Shown: positions 54,466 to 63,684 of the stretch, piece by piece | How positions within the stretch are numbered: the first letter of the stretch is position 1 | Layout: every line of letters starts with the position of its first letter | Assembly (NCBI GenBank): GCA_001871905.1 | Contig: MNUG01000029.1 | Coordinates: 1 to 64,000, forward strand | Length of the DNA: 64,000 nt | Direction: 5' to 3' | From: Alphaproteobacteria bacterium CG1_02_46_17 | Lineage (GTDB): Bacteria > Pseudomonadota > Alphaproteobacteria > Micavibrionales > Micavibrionaceae | Program-made: the position numbers and the translations under genes | The notes under the pieces: model-generated | What the model was told of the DNA's origin: nothing | Database searches by the model: none | Seen by the model: only the letters and a program-made list of their open reading frames with translations

Positions 54466-55313
54466 GATGCAACTTTAACCTCTGGATCTTGTGTAATGGG
54501 CACAATGCAGGAATAACGGGTAGTCTGATACCCGATTTTCTTCAACTGGTCGTCACCGGAATAGCTACCACTGACTACGGTCTTCATATTTTCTCTGGAA
54601 TAGATCGAATAGAATAATCCGCCATCATACACACCGATATGCGGATATATTTTAACCATTTCAGCAAAGAAATCTCCTTCGGAAAAATCACCCTGCTGTT
54701 CCAGTTTTGTAAAAACAGCCTTCAATGCCTCCACTCTGTTAAGAGCTGGTAATTTGGCATGTAAATTTGATTTATAAATATGGGGCAATGATGTTTTTTT
54801 GAACCACGCCTTTTCGTTGGTTACCAGATTAAGCAATCTGATCTCCGACCGCGTGACGTGGAAAGGCAAAAATTGTAACCCCTTATCAAACCGCCAGCGC
54901 CACCGCACTGAAAATTCCTGTGTCCGCACGCAAGATGCATCAGGACAGGCATCCAGAAATTTTTCACATTCGGCCAAGGCTTTCAAATCCGTATGATAAA
55001 GATCAGATTCAACCATATAAATATATTTGTATGATCGACCCATCACCTGTGGCGCATTCTCCAGCACCCATTTGATTGCAGTCCAGTATCCAATATTCTC
55101 TGCCGATTGAATGATCTTGGTTCCCTGCGGCACATATTGGATATGATCTTTGAACGCAGACGCATTATCAAACAAGATAAAATCATTCGACAATCCGGCA
55201 TCGGGAATTTTATCTGCCAGATTCTGCACCACCCGCACCGCCAGATCACGCCGCGATTCATCCATCGAACAGGTCACAAGGCACACAAGTGTTTGTTGTG
55301 GCAAATCAGTCAT
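54462..55313 (-). CDS. Glycosyltransferase-like protein (GT2/GT-A type)
   Basis: 283 aa from ATG 55313, two bases after the GNAT stop. LVCLVTCSMDESRRDLAVRVVQNL, FILFDNASAFKDH, IIQSAENIGYWTAIKWVLENA and YIYMVESDLYHTDLKALAEC trace a GT-A nucleotide-binding fold, with ESD in the DxD position. The C-terminal half is not recognised. It overlaps the next gene by four bases. Confidence 0.68.
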   Translation of the reverse strand: MTDLPQQTLVCLVTCSMDESRRDLAVRVVQNLADKIPDAGLSNDFILFDNASAFKDHIQYVPQGTKIIQSAENIGYWTAIKWVLENAPQVMGRSYKYIYMVESDLYHTDLKALAECEKFLDACPDASCVRTQEFSVRWRWRFDKGLQFLPFHVTRSEIRLLNLVTNEKAWFKKTSLPHIYKSNLHAKLPALNRVEALKAVFTKLEQQGDFSEGDFFAEMVKIYPHIGVYDGGLFYSIYSRENMKTVVSGSYSGDDQLKKIGYQTTRYSCIVPITQDPEVKVAS

Positions 55314-55315
55314 CT

Positions 55316-55861
55316 TTATTTCTTCCACTCGGACGCCAACAGCCCCATGGCCACCAGATTTTTATATACGCCGTCACGGAAAATGGCTTCGCGCCGCACG
55401 CCTTCTTTTACAAACCCCAGACTGGTATAAAGATTAAGCGCCCGATCATTATCTTCGAGTGTTACCAATTCCACACGGTGCAATCGGCAAGCCCCGAACA
55501 GATACGACAAAATATAATTATAAAATTCACGGGCATAGCCCTGACGCTGATAATCTGGCGCAATATCGCACCCGACAAACGCATTGCCATTGATATAGTC
55601 AATCGAGTCCACACGGAACATGCCGATAAATTCATCCGTACCGCGCAACCGCGCCACATAGCGACGCGATGACCGTGAGGTCGAAGCCGATTTGAACCAT
55701 GCCTCTTGCTGTTCTTCGGACACATGGGTCGGATCGGTCAACCGCATCAACACATCATCTGCGTTATGCATGACCCGCAAGTCTTCCAGATCACGCTGTT
55801 CCATCAAGCGGATCACCAGACGAGACGATCCATCATTTTCCAAAGGTTTCAAGTCGTTCAT
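55316..55861 (-). CDS. GNAT acetyltransferase (PseH/RimJ-like)
   Basis: 181 aa. LVIRLMEQRDLEDLRVMHN at the start, CDIAPDYQRQGYAREFYNYIL is the acetyl-CoA binding motif A, and HRVELVTLEDNDRALNLYTSLGFVKEGVRRE motif B. Lying between glycosyltransferases and close to a PseB/PseC-like pair, it could N-acylate an amino-deoxysugar nucleotide, the PseH step. A protein acetyltransferase is the alternative. Confidence 0.82.
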   Translation of the reverse strand: MNDLKPLENDGSSRLVIRLMEQRDLEDLRVMHNADDVLMRLTDPTHVSEEQQEAWFKSASTSRSSRRYVARLRGTDEFIGMFRVDSIDYINGNAFVGCDIAPDYQRQGYAREFYNYILSYLFGACRLHRVELVTLEDNDRALNLYTSLGFVKEGVRREAIFRDGVYKNLVAMGLLASEWKK

Positions 55862-56604
55862 ACCAAATCCCCATACTGACCATGAATAAATTTCAAAACA
55901 GCGCCTTCGCGCAACCGAGTGTCTTCAAGAGACAAAAAAGATTTGGCAAAATTTTTTGCCGCATAACCACGACCACCAAAATTCCACCACTTAACAGACG
56001 CCGCCCCAGCCAACGCCCAGCCACGCGCAGCATCCCGATGTTTGAGCCACGCAATCGCCACACGTCGCAAAACTTGTTTTTGACGTTTCATCTGACGATG
56101 AAAGCCAAAATGAAAGGCCTGACGCGCTGTCGGATTTTTGCCATGCCACGCAATCGGCGCCAGATGACGGACAACATCACCTTTCAAGACCATTTTATGG
56201 CCCGTATCAGCATGATCAGCAAACAGCTTTCTTTTAGACTTCCTGAAAACAACCGCCGTAGAAAACGCATTTAACCCCGCAATCAGATCATCCGTAAAAT
56301 AATCCTGCATGAGAATCTGCGCGCCCGTCACATCCGGATTTTGAAAGAGCGCCACAATATCAGCCAATGCCGTATCCCGCATCAAAACAGTATCGGCATC
56401 AATTTTAACGAACAGATCATGGCTTCCCTTTTGGTCATTCCATGCTTGCCACAACATATTATGGGCTTCATATTCAGGCTGATCCCGAATAACATGATGC
56501 GTCACAAGGACATTTTTTTGATTTTGAATCGCCTGACAACATTCATCGAATTCAGCCTCGCCGCAGGCAAGAGTCCCAACAAATATGCGCGGCAGATCCT
56601 GCAT
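55858..56604 (-). CDS. Putative glycosyltransferase (GT-A)
   Basis: 248 aa. RIFVGTLACGEAEFDECCQAI at the start, then HDLFVKIDADTVLMRDTALADI with a DAD metal motif. Later KMVLKGDVVRHLAPIAWHGKN and a basic stretch RQMKRQKQVLRRVAIAWLKHR. Overlaps the GNAT start by four bases. Family not firmly placed. Confidence 0.65.
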   Translation of the reverse strand: MQDLPRIFVGTLACGEAEFDECCQAIQNQKNVLVTHHVIRDQPEYEAHNMLWQAWNDQKGSHDLFVKIDADTVLMRDTALADIVALFQNPDVTGAQILMQDYFTDDLIAGLNAFSTAVVFRKSKRKLFADHADTGHKMVLKGDVVRHLAPIAWHGKNPTARQAFHFGFHRQMKRQKQVLRRVAIAWLKHRDAARGWALAGAASVKWWNFGGRGYAAKNFAKSFLSLEDTRLREGAVLKFIHGQYGDLV

Positions 56605-56630
56605 GAAGACACCTTTGATCTTGTTTGAAG

Positions 56631-57794
56631 CTAAGCGGCGTTCCGCAAAGCTTTCTCACACAATTCCAGAACACGGGTGGCGATATGCTCGCAATCCTCA
56701 GCGCCCAACCACCAGCCACAAGGCAAAGAAATCTGGGTGCTGGCAAATTTATGTGTTTCCGGCAAATCGGTCAGCGACTCTTTGAAAGCACTGTAGGAAT
56801 CATTGGGCATATGCACCAGACCTGCCGCAATTCCTTCTTGATTCAAAGCTTCCAGTAACAAATCCCGATCAATCTGGGGGTCATTGACCAAAGCGGTAAA
56901 CACCCAGAAGCTCGATGTCGCTTGCGAAGGAACATCCAGAGAGTGGATCACGTTGCTATTAGCAAAACATTTCTGATAGACAGCCGCATTGGCGCGGTGT
57001 GCATCAATCAATTTGCCGATATAAGGCATTTGCGCCAAACCGATCGCCGCCGCAACATTGTTCATATTGAATTTATATCCGACTTCACCGGGGAAAATAT
57101 CGGCGCTCCAACGCTGTCCCTTCCACTCGCCCTTTTCGTCCTTATGAGCATCGCGGTCATAACCGAACCATTTCAGTTTACGCGCCAACTCGAAATCTTT
57201 CTCGTCTCGGCAGATCAAGGCTCCGCCATCTCCAGATGACAGATGTTTAATCGCTTGAAAAGAATAACAGGTAAAATCCGAAAATTCGGAAACAGGGCGA
57301 CCATTCCATCTGGAATCAAACGCATGCGCCGCGTCTTGCACCACCGGAATATTGTGCCGTTTGGCAACATCAGCAACAGCTTCCAGATCACAGGGCGTTC
57401 CTGCCCAACTGACAATCACAATCGCTTTTGTTTTCGGTGTAATTTTGCGTTCGATATCTTTCGGGTCAATTGATCCGGTATTGGCATCAATATCCGCCCA
57501 GACAATTTTTGCGCCCAGATTGTCAATCGGCGTATTGGTTGCAATGCACGTCATTGCAGTGGTAATGACTTCTGTATCCGGCCCGACACCACAGATCTTA
57601 TAAGCCATGGTCAACGCACTGGTACAAGAATTCACCACAACCAGATTGGTAACCCCCAGATGTTCTTTCAACGCATTCTGGAATTGGGTAACCTGAAGGC
57701 CTTCATTGATAAATCCGGATTCCAGCACTTCACGAATACCCACCAGAGCATCCTCGACAGGAACATGAACTTTGAACAGGGGGTATGATTTCAT
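56631..57794 (-). CDS. DegT/DnrJ/EryC1/StrS aminotransferase (PseC-like)
   Basis: 387 aa PLP enzyme of sugar-nucleotide metabolism. VVNSCTSALTMAYKICGVGP, PVVQDAAHAFDSRWNG (Asp holding the PLP ring) and CYSFQAIKHLSSGDGGALIC with the Schiff-base Lys are all present. It follows the 4,6-dehydratase by ten bases, so it most likely aminates the 4-keto sugar that enzyme makes. Confidence 0.9.
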   Translation of the reverse strand: MKSYPLFKVHVPVEDALVGIREVLESGFINEGLQVTQFQNALKEHLGVTNLVVVNSCTSALTMAYKICGVGPDTEVITTAMTCIATNTPIDNLGAKIVWADIDANTGSIDPKDIERKITPKTKAIVIVSWAGTPCDLEAVADVAKRHNIPVVQDAAHAFDSRWNGRPVSEFSDFTCYSFQAIKHLSSGDGGALICRDEKDFELARKLKWFGYDRDAHKDEKGEWKGQRWSADIFPGEVGYKFNMNNVAAAIGLAQMPYIGKLIDAHRANAAVYQKCFANSNVIHSLDVPSQATSSFWVFTALVNDPQIDRDLLLEALNQEGIAAGLVHMPNDSYSAFKESLTDLPETHKFASTQISLPCGWWLGAEDCEHIATRVLELCEKALRNAA

Positions 57795-57803
57795 TTTTCC
57801 ACC

Positions 57804-58838
57804 TTACGCTTGTTTGCGGGTTTTAACGATCTCGTCAATTTCCAGACCAATAAATTTATTCATATCTGTTTCAAAAATATTGATCGAATTCAAGTAAGCC
57901 TCAAGCCCTGCCTGATCCAGAACATCATCATTCGATCCATAACTGAATATTTTTGCATCCAGGGCTGGCATCACATGGGACGGCGCCATATGATAATAAT
58001 CACCACTATCTGTGACACGCACAGATTCAGGTGAGCTAATCAGCTCCTCGAACAATTTCTCGCCCGGGCGCATCCCGATCACATCGACAGGCTTATCGAA
58101 TTTGGACGAGAAGATTTGTGCCAGATCCATAATGTTCATGGCACGCAATTTCGGCAGCCAGATCTCACCGGATTTGGCCCCTTTGGCAGTCGCCACGATC
58201 AAATCAATACTTTCATCCAAGGTCATAATGAAACGGGTCATTTCAGGATGGGTAACGGTAAACCGTTCTGCATTCTCAGCTTGCCACCGAAACAATGGAA
58301 TAATCGATCCACGCGATTCCAGAACGTTCCCGTAACGCACGCCAACGAATTTAATCGGCGAACCGGAAATGCTCTGGCTGGTCACAACCCGTTCAGAGAT
58401 AGCCTTACACATTCCATAGACATTGGTTGGAGCGCAGGCCTTATCGGTCGAGACCATCAGAACTGTTTCCAGATTAGGCAGGCGGTCTTCCTGACGCACA
58501 ACGGCATTCACCACATTGTGAATTCCCAGAGTGTTGGTCTGAATACTTTCAAATGGAGAGCGTTCACAGGTATCAACTTGCTTCAACGCCGCCGCAATCA
58601 GAATGATATTCGGCTTCCATTTCAAGACAATTTCTTCAACCCGCGCACCATCGCGAATATCACCGACCTCGAACACCACATTTTGTTGGGGGGTCAATTG
58701 GTTGCGGATCGTCCAGTGTTTTGCTTCATCACGGGAATATACAATCAGTTGGTTGTCCTCGGACAAACGACGGATCAATGCCCGTCCCAAGGAACCTGTT
58801 CCACCGATAATCAGAATCTTTTTATTCTGGAAATTCAT
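57804..58838 (-). CDS. UDP-GlcNAc 4,6-dehydratase family protein (PseB-like)
   Basis: 344 aa from ATG 58838 with GAGG upstream. KKILIIGGTGSLGRALIRRL binds NADP, VEEIVLKWKPNIILIAAALKQVDTCE and VLMVSTDKACAPTNVYGMCKAISER with the catalytic Asp-Lys and Tyr-x-x-x-Lys (M in place of the usual S/A). VGVRYGNVLESRGSIIPLF follows. Soluble, short form without a membrane domain, as in PseB/FlaA1. First step to an amino-dideoxy sugar. Confidence 0.9.
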   Translation of the reverse strand: MNFQNKKILIIGGTGSLGRALIRRLSEDNQLIVYSRDEAKHWTIRNQLTPQQNVVFEVGDIRDGARVEEIVLKWKPNIILIAAALKQVDTCERSPFESIQTNTLGIHNVVNAVVRQEDRLPNLETVLMVSTDKACAPTNVYGMCKAISERVVTSQSISGSPIKFVGVRYGNVLESRGSIIPLFRWQAENAERFTVTHPEMTRFIMTLDESIDLIVATAKGAKSGEIWLPKLRAMNIMDLAQIFSSKFDKPVDVIGMRPGEKLFEELISSPESVRVTDSGDYYHMAPSHVMPALDAKIFSYGSNDDVLDQAGLEAYLNSINIFETDMNKFIGLEIDEIVKTRKQA

Positions 58839-58952
58839 TAACTGCCTCAAATAATTTATAAATACCGTCCAAATGTCCGGTCATGATTGCATTAAGATAT
58901 ACAGGCTCTTGTTTAGTAAAGATTAAGGGCTTTGACCAGTTAAAAATAGAGA

Positions 58953-58974
58953 AAGCCCCCAATTTCTGGGGGCT
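58953..58974 (-). terminator. Intrinsic terminator (minus strand)
   Basis: AAGCCCCC/GGGGGCTT eight-base stem with a short loop. On the minus strand it is followed by TCTCTATTTTT. It ends the short transcript from 59204 and separates it from the downstream pseB-like operon. Confidence 0.7.
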
Positions 58975-59003
58975 TGTCTATAAAGCTCGAAAACTCGCTA
59001 AAC

Positions 59004-59207
59004 TTATTGCGGCGCACGATCCTGAGATGGGCTGGCCTGTTGAAGTGGGGCAGGCATCATCGCAGCTACACGTTTTTCGTAATATTCAGCCAATGCCGCA
59101 GAAATATCTAAAGCAGACCATGGAGCCTCAGTGGCAATAGCCTGAAGAACAGGTAATTCCACTAATTTTTCGTCATATATTTTTTGCGAGAGGGAACAAT
59201 ATGTCAA
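59004..59207 (-). CDS. Small hypothetical protein
   Basis: 67 aa if started at TTG 59207 (coupled through TTGA to the methyltransferase stop), or 76 aa from ATG 59234 overlapping it. LVELPVLQAIATEAPWSALDISAALAEYYEKRV is helix-like, followed by a Pro/Gln tail. It lies between the methyltransferase and a terminator, which supports expression. No family recognised. Confidence 0.4.
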   Translation of the reverse strand: MTYCSLSQKIYDEKLVELPVLQAIATEAPWSALDISAALAEYYEKRVAAMMPAPLQQASPSQDRAPQ

Positions 59208-60022
59208 CTTGCATTTTCGGTCAAGAAATACCATCCGACACTATGCTCTGGGCGTTTTTCAACAAATCTATGCTTCCAGCGTTGAAAATAACGGTAAAGG
59301 CGCGGGGAAATGACCGCACTGAGCGCAATCAGGCCATTAACCGGCAAAGATGGCACAATCGGATACAATTCCCCCGTCACCTTTAAGCCGGCACTGGCCA
59401 ATTCCTCATTCAAGGTCTCTACCGAATATTCGATTTTGTGATCGTCATCATCGCGGCTATCAACCCCGAACTTGCGTTGGAACATCTTCCACGGCGTATT
59501 GGTATTGGGGATTGAAATATACATTTGCCCGTCGGCTTTCAATATCCGGCGCAGCTCGGTCAAAATCGTCTGACGATTGTTCAAATGCTCCAACACATTT
59601 GAAAAACTAATCAAATCGACCGAATGGTCAGGCAACGGAATAGATGCCAATTCCAAATTCAAATCAAAAATATCATACTGGCCTTTATAGTCGGCCAGCC
59701 GTTCATGGGACAAAATGATCGAGGATTTATTATATTCAACCCCGTAAACCTGTGACGCCCCGCTTTTCAAGGCATTGAGGCATTCCGAACCGCTCCCAGA
59801 ACCAATATCCAGAAAAACCATGCCGGGACGCACCAAAGACGCCAGAAACTGATTGCGCTGATCATCAAACAAGTGTTTGGGGTGAATGGGATGTTTGGAG
59901 TGCCCCAGCCATTTCATGGCGCGCATTGATAAGCCTGTCAGGCGTTTATCCTGATATTTAAGCAACTTGATAAGGGGACGCATAAAATAAGTCGTTACAG
60001 AGTTACGAGGCATCTCACCCAT
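59204..60022 (-). CDS. Class I SAM methyltransferase
   Basis: 272 aa (start ATG 60022, or the fourth codon). GMVFLDIGSGSGSECLNALKSG is motif I, VYGVEYNKSSI the acidic loop, DLISFSNVLEHLNNRQTILTELRRILKADGQMYISIPN the methyltransferase_11 pattern. A membrane-friendly C-terminal segment (NGLIALSAVISPRLYRYF) is typical of glycan-locus methyltransferases. The substrate is probably a sugar or lipid carrier. Confidence 0.85.
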   Translation of the reverse strand: MGEMPRNSVTTYFMRPLIKLLKYQDKRLTGLSMRAMKWLGHSKHPIHPKHLFDDQRNQFLASLVRPGMVFLDIGSGSGSECLNALKSGASQVYGVEYNKSSIILSHERLADYKGQYDIFDLNLELASIPLPDHSVDLISFSNVLEHLNNRQTILTELRRILKADGQMYISIPNTNTPWKMFQRKFGVDSRDDDDHKIEYSVETLNEELASAGLKVTGELYPIVPSLPVNGLIALSAVISPRLYRYFQRWKHRFVEKRPEHSVGWYFLTENAS

Positions 60023-60169
60023 TCCCTTTCATAAAACAGAGCCAAAAAGCAGCGCAGACATTATCACCACATAAAAATTCAGGCTACCAATTTTCTATCG
60101 CCAAACAACATGCCAGCGTTTATAGTCACCCCACAAAATTTTAAGATAGAACACACCAACCCGATAAAC

Positions 60170-61393
60170 ATGACTGAACATTGGCTAGCCCTCTCTTTGA
60201 AATCCAACCTCACAGGAATTCTGATCCTGAGTGTCATATTTATATCCTGCATCTTGCCCCTGACCTTATCCTTTCTGCCGCAGACAATGGGATTGATCGG
60301 TGCAGCAGTCCTCTATAAAAGAATGGGTAGAAAAATCTTCGCCCCCCTCTCAAAAGCCCATCTTGTTCTATTATTGATCCCGATTCTGACCATGGCCAGT
60401 TCCATCTGGTCGATCACGCCGGAATCGAGCCTGATCCGATCCCTTAAAATCAGCGGCGAAATCCTGTCCTTTTTCCCACTCTATATCTTCTTATACGCGT
60501 TGCCTGATGACACCACATCTTTCATCAAGAAATATCTTCCGGTTCCGTTAATTCTGGGCGGAACTTTTCTTGCCATTGAACTGGTTCTCGATTTTCCGAT
60601 CTCCCGTATTTTGCGCCCGTCCCATACCGAATTCAGTACTTGGGAGCTGAACAAAAGCGTTGCTGTTTTTATCCTGATGACTCCTCTCGCCTTGATCACG
60701 ACCCTGATCCCGTTCAAAAAAGCAAACTGGAAGCACTATAGGCTACCTCTGCTGCTGCTTATCCCTGCGGCTTTTATATTAAGCGCAACAGCCAGCCAGT
60801 CTGCCCAGCTCTCTGTCATCGCCATGATTGTGGCCCTGATCGGCATGATCAAGTTGCCCCGTCTGGCTTTGCCCCTATGTTTTGGTACAGTTATTCTGCT
60901 TTTTTCAATTTTTCCATGGGTCACCACACCTCTTTATAAGAGCTTTGCCAAAGAGAGCGATCAGGTTCAGATTCTAAAAGACGCCAGCACCAGCACACGG
61001 CTTGAGGTCTGGGACTTTGTCGCCGACAAGATCCATGAAAACCCGTGGACAGGATTCGGAATTGATACCACCCGCATCATCCAATTCGATTATCCGATGG
61101 TCTATTACTGGGACACCAGTATCATGCACCCGCATAATGCCCCTCTTCAGCTCTGGATCGAGTTTGGCGCCTTAGGCGCCCTGCTCGCAGATACTTTGTT
61201 GCTCACCTTGTTTCTTTCCATCAGACGCCGCCCTCTCGCCGCGCAGATTCTCCCGACCGTTGTTTTCTCGGGAATCCTGATTTTCCTGATTTTATCATGG
61301 TCTTTGTGGTCAAGCTGGCTGATCGGATTGATGATCTTTCTGACCTGCATTATGAGCTCTTTGAACAAGCCCCCTGAACCTTCCGCCCATTAA
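60170..61393 (+). CDS. O-antigen ligase / polymerase family membrane protein
   Basis: About 407 aa from ATG 60170; a start at 60110 adds a hydrophilic leader. Ten or more hydrophobic helices. The Wzy_C signature sits in the large periplasmic loop: TSTRLEVWDFVADKIHENPWTGFGID and MHPHNAPLQLWIEFGALGALL, with the conserved His-Asn of PHN. Such proteins polymerise glycans, ligate O-antigen to lipid A core, or transfer glycans to proteins (PglL type). Which one cannot be told from sequence. Confidence 0.85.
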   Translation: MTEHWLALSLKSNLTGILILSVIFISCILPLTLSFLPQTMGLIGAAVLYKRMGRKIFAPLSKAHLVLLLIPILTMASSIWSITPESSLIRSLKISGEILSFFPLYIFLYALPDDTTSFIKKYLPVPLILGGTFLAIELVLDFPISRILRPSHTEFSTWELNKSVAVFILMTPLALITTLIPFKKANWKHYRLPLLLLIPAAFILSATASQSAQLSVIAMIVALIGMIKLPRLALPLCFGTVILLFSIFPWVTTPLYKSFAKESDQVQILKDASTSTRLEVWDFVADKIHENPWTGFGIDTTRIIQFDYPMVYYWDTSIMHPHNAPLQLWIEFGALGALLADTLLLTLFLSIRRRPLAAQILPTVVFSGILIFLILSWSLWSSWLIGLMIFLTCIMSSLNKPPEPSAH

Positions 61394-61440
61394 CACATTG
61401 TTTACCCTTTTTTTATGGTATTGATCTTCACTTTCCTATA

Positions 61441-61464
61441 AAATCAGCCATAGTTATATAAAAT
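61441..61464 (+). promoter_or_regulatory. 24-base box shared with 62711-62734
   Basis: Nineteen of 24 positions match the box upstream of the next gene, with a common core CATAGTT.TATAAAA. It ends 21 bases before the ATG at 61486. It may be a shared promoter element (TATAAAAT resembles a -10 box) or an operator. Confidence 0.45.
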
Positions 61465-61485
61465 AAAATAAAAAAGGGTGTAAAA

Positions 61486-62703
61486 ATGGCAAGCTTTTGG
61501 GAAGACCTGAAATCATCTTCATCCTATCGAGCTCTGGTTCGCGCTGCGGATGCTGCCCCTACCCCTGTAAATACAATCAGCCACATGATGGATCAAACCC
61601 ACGAGACCAAAGTCCTGAAAGATGGCATAGCCGAAGGAACTGCCGCTACCATCGGATATGCTCTCGGCCTTCCCCAGATGATTCATAGGTTTTATAAAGA
61701 ACATACCGACGGTAAAAAATTCGAACAGGCTCCGGAAGATCAAAAATATTCTTCGGAATGGTTCAAAAGACAAATGATGGGCGAGTACGAGGATAATCTC
61801 GAAATCCTTGGCAAAAAGCGTCCCGAATTAAGAGCAGGTACGAATGACGGATATATCCACTTTGGAGGACAGATGGTTCCTCTGGTCGGGTCATTCTTTA
61901 TCCCCGGGGGTCAGGCTTTGGGAGCCTCCAAAGTGGCGCAGGTCATAGGTACTGTCGCCCCTAAAGCTGGAGTCATAGGTTTTGCGACAGAGACAGCCAT
62001 TGAAGGGTACGAAATAACAGAAGATTATTTGGGCTTCGGGCAAACAATGCACAACAAAGTTGGTTTTGGTATCACGACAGACGCAGCCACTCAGACCATT
62101 GCCGCAACAACTGAAGGGGCTGAAGCGAAGGCAAAGAAACCCAATGAAGACCGAGGACAGATCAAACTTGCGTCTCACGAGATTTCAGCACCAAAACAAT
62201 CCACATCAACTGTGCCACAAACAGCAAAAATTCTGGGATTGGCTCTCGGGAATGACCTTATCGATTCGGAAAACCCCACCCAGTTCAACAAAGACGGTGT
62301 TCACGCACTTCAGGAGCTTTTGACAGATAAAAAACTATACACGCATACAATTGATGACATCGCAGGCAAATACACCATGCAGGCCGCCGATAAAGCTATC
62401 AAGGACGCGATCAAGCCATCGAGTCTGACTGAGGATTTGCGGGCCCAATATGAAACCCGCATGAAAGATCTGGCGAAAGACCTGCGGGAACAACCCGCCA
62501 ACCCATACGGATATGACCCCCGGGTCATGGCCTTGCAGACCTGTGGCTACGCCCTAGGCCTATATAATAAGAGCATTGATGGTCTGGTAGGAGATTCAAC
62601 CACAAAGGCGATCCATCTCATTGAAAACAAAGAGTTAAGTGAAACAAAACCGATTATGACGACCCGGCAGAACGCGCCTGCCGCGCCTGCACCAGTCGTA
62701 TAG
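61486..62703 (+). CDS. Unknown protein with C-terminal peptidoglycan-binding-like segment
   Basis: 405 aa. The ATG follows AAAAAGGGTG. No signal peptide. Residues ~120-200 contain a Gly/Ala-rich moderately hydrophobic region (FGGQMVPLVGSFFIPGGQALGASKVAQVIG). The C-terminal part, DPRVMALQTCGYALGLYNKSIDGLVGDSTTKAIHLI, follows the PG_binding_1 pattern (LQ..L..lG.Y...iDG..G..T..Ai). An earlier copy-like stretch, FNKDGVHALQELLTDKKLYTH, may be a second, degenerate unit. It could be a secreted or translocated protein without a Sec signal. Family not recognised. Confidence 0.6.
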   Translation: MASFWEDLKSSSSYRALVRAADAAPTPVNTISHMMDQTHETKVLKDGIAEGTAATIGYALGLPQMIHRFYKEHTDGKKFEQAPEDQKYSSEWFKRQMMGEYEDNLEILGKKRPELRAGTNDGYIHFGGQMVPLVGSFFIPGGQALGASKVAQVIGTVAPKAGVIGFATETAIEGYEITEDYLGFGQTMHNKVGFGITTDAATQTIAATTEGAEAKAKKPNEDRGQIKLASHEISAPKQSTSTVPQTAKILGLALGNDLIDSENPTQFNKDGVHALQELLTDKKLYTHTIDDIAGKYTMQAADKAIKDAIKPSSLTEDLRAQYETRMKDLAKDLREQPANPYGYDPRVMALQTCGYALGLYNKSIDGLVGDSTTKAIHLIENKELSETKPIMTTRQNAPAAPAPVV

Positions 62704-62710
62704 GGAATAA

Positions 62711-62734
62711 AAAGCGGTCATAGTTCTATAAAAG
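62711..62734 (+). promoter_or_regulatory. 24-base box shared with 61441-61464
   Basis: Second copy of the box described at 61441, 61 bases before the ATG at 62796 and just after the previous stop codon. Confidence 0.45.
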
Positions 62735-62795
62735 TTTGCAATATTCAATAGAGCTATGATAAAATGCAATTAACATATTAAAAATGGAGTGTGTG

Positions 62796-63635
62796 ATGGG
62801 GTTATTCAAAAGAGTTAAAGCAGGTTATGAAGCCTTCAAAGACGCCGAGCGTATAGCGCACCAGCCAGCCGTTGATGCTGCTGTTGAGGCCGCAAAGAAA
62901 AAGCCCATTACAGACGCAAATGCAGTTGCAGATTATCTGGAAAGCGTAAAAAAAGGTGAGCGCGGAGCAGAAACTACTGCAGGAGCTGCTGGCCACGGAG
63001 CCGGTAAGCCACCAACCTCGGCTCCTCCTGTCACCGCACCAATGACCCCCGGATTTGGTGGTGCTGTGGGTGGAATAATGGGGTTCGCAAATCACCTGCC
63101 CAGCTGGATCAAGAAGCCCCTTGTAGCCACAGCTTTAGGGTATGGTCTTCTTGTTGACAATCCATTCACTCCGGGAACGGAAGGGATGGCCGTTCAGGCA
63201 GGTAAGCAATTGTACGGGGTCGTGGAAGGCAAGCCACAGGCTGAGATTAAACAACAAATCAGTCAGGCCAAGCAAAGTGAGCAATTGGTTAGTGCCCAAC
63301 AAGGTTCGGTTGCCGTTGCACAAAAAGCAGGACGTGCATTTCTGACTGGAGAAACACCAGAAGTCAGCATAGATCAAGCAGCAACGAAATTTGGCTCATT
63401 GATTAAGTCCCAAATTTCTACCACAACGGACAGCATCACAACCTACGAGAGCAGATTCAAAAGTATTCTGCAGGAACAAATTGACCAGAATAAAGACTCT
63501 ATGCTACAGCCAGCTGAAGGAAAAGGCTTGGCATCATCCCAGAGCTTTATTGGTCTGATTAACGACCTACCAATGGATGATAAGCAAAAAGCGTACGTGG
63601 CAAGCCAAACTCTTGCTATGAGCGGGTACAAATAA
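62796..63635 (+). CDS. Unknown protein with Gly/Pro-rich hydrophobic middle
   Basis: 279 aa from ATG 62796 (GGAG upstream; ATG 62784 is an alternative). The first 70 residues are charged and helical (GLFKRVKAGYEAFKDAERIAH). A Pro/Thr linker leads to a Gly-rich segment (TPGFGGAVGGIMGFANHLP) and a possible membrane-inserting stretch (LVATALGYGLLVDNPF). The C-terminal half is Gln/Ser-rich and helical (IKQQISQAKQSEQLVSAQQ). Layout resembles the preceding protein: charged start, Gly-rich hydrophobic centre, helical tail. No family recognised. Confidence 0.6.
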   Translation: MGLFKRVKAGYEAFKDAERIAHQPAVDAAVEAAKKKPITDANAVADYLESVKKGERGAETTAGAAGHGAGKPPTSAPPVTAPMTPGFGGAVGGIMGFANHLPSWIKKPLVATALGYGLLVDNPFTPGTEGMAVQAGKQLYGVVEGKPQAEIKQQISQAKQSEQLVSAQQGSVAVAQKAGRAFLTGETPEVSIDQAATKFGSLIKSQISTTTDSITTYESRFKSILQEQIDQNKDSMLQPAEGKGLASSQSFIGLINDLPMDDKQKAYVASQTLAMSGYK

Positions 63636-63684
63636 GATATTTAGAAATCAAGTGTTAAGACATAAGAATTAAGAGAGGGCAAAA

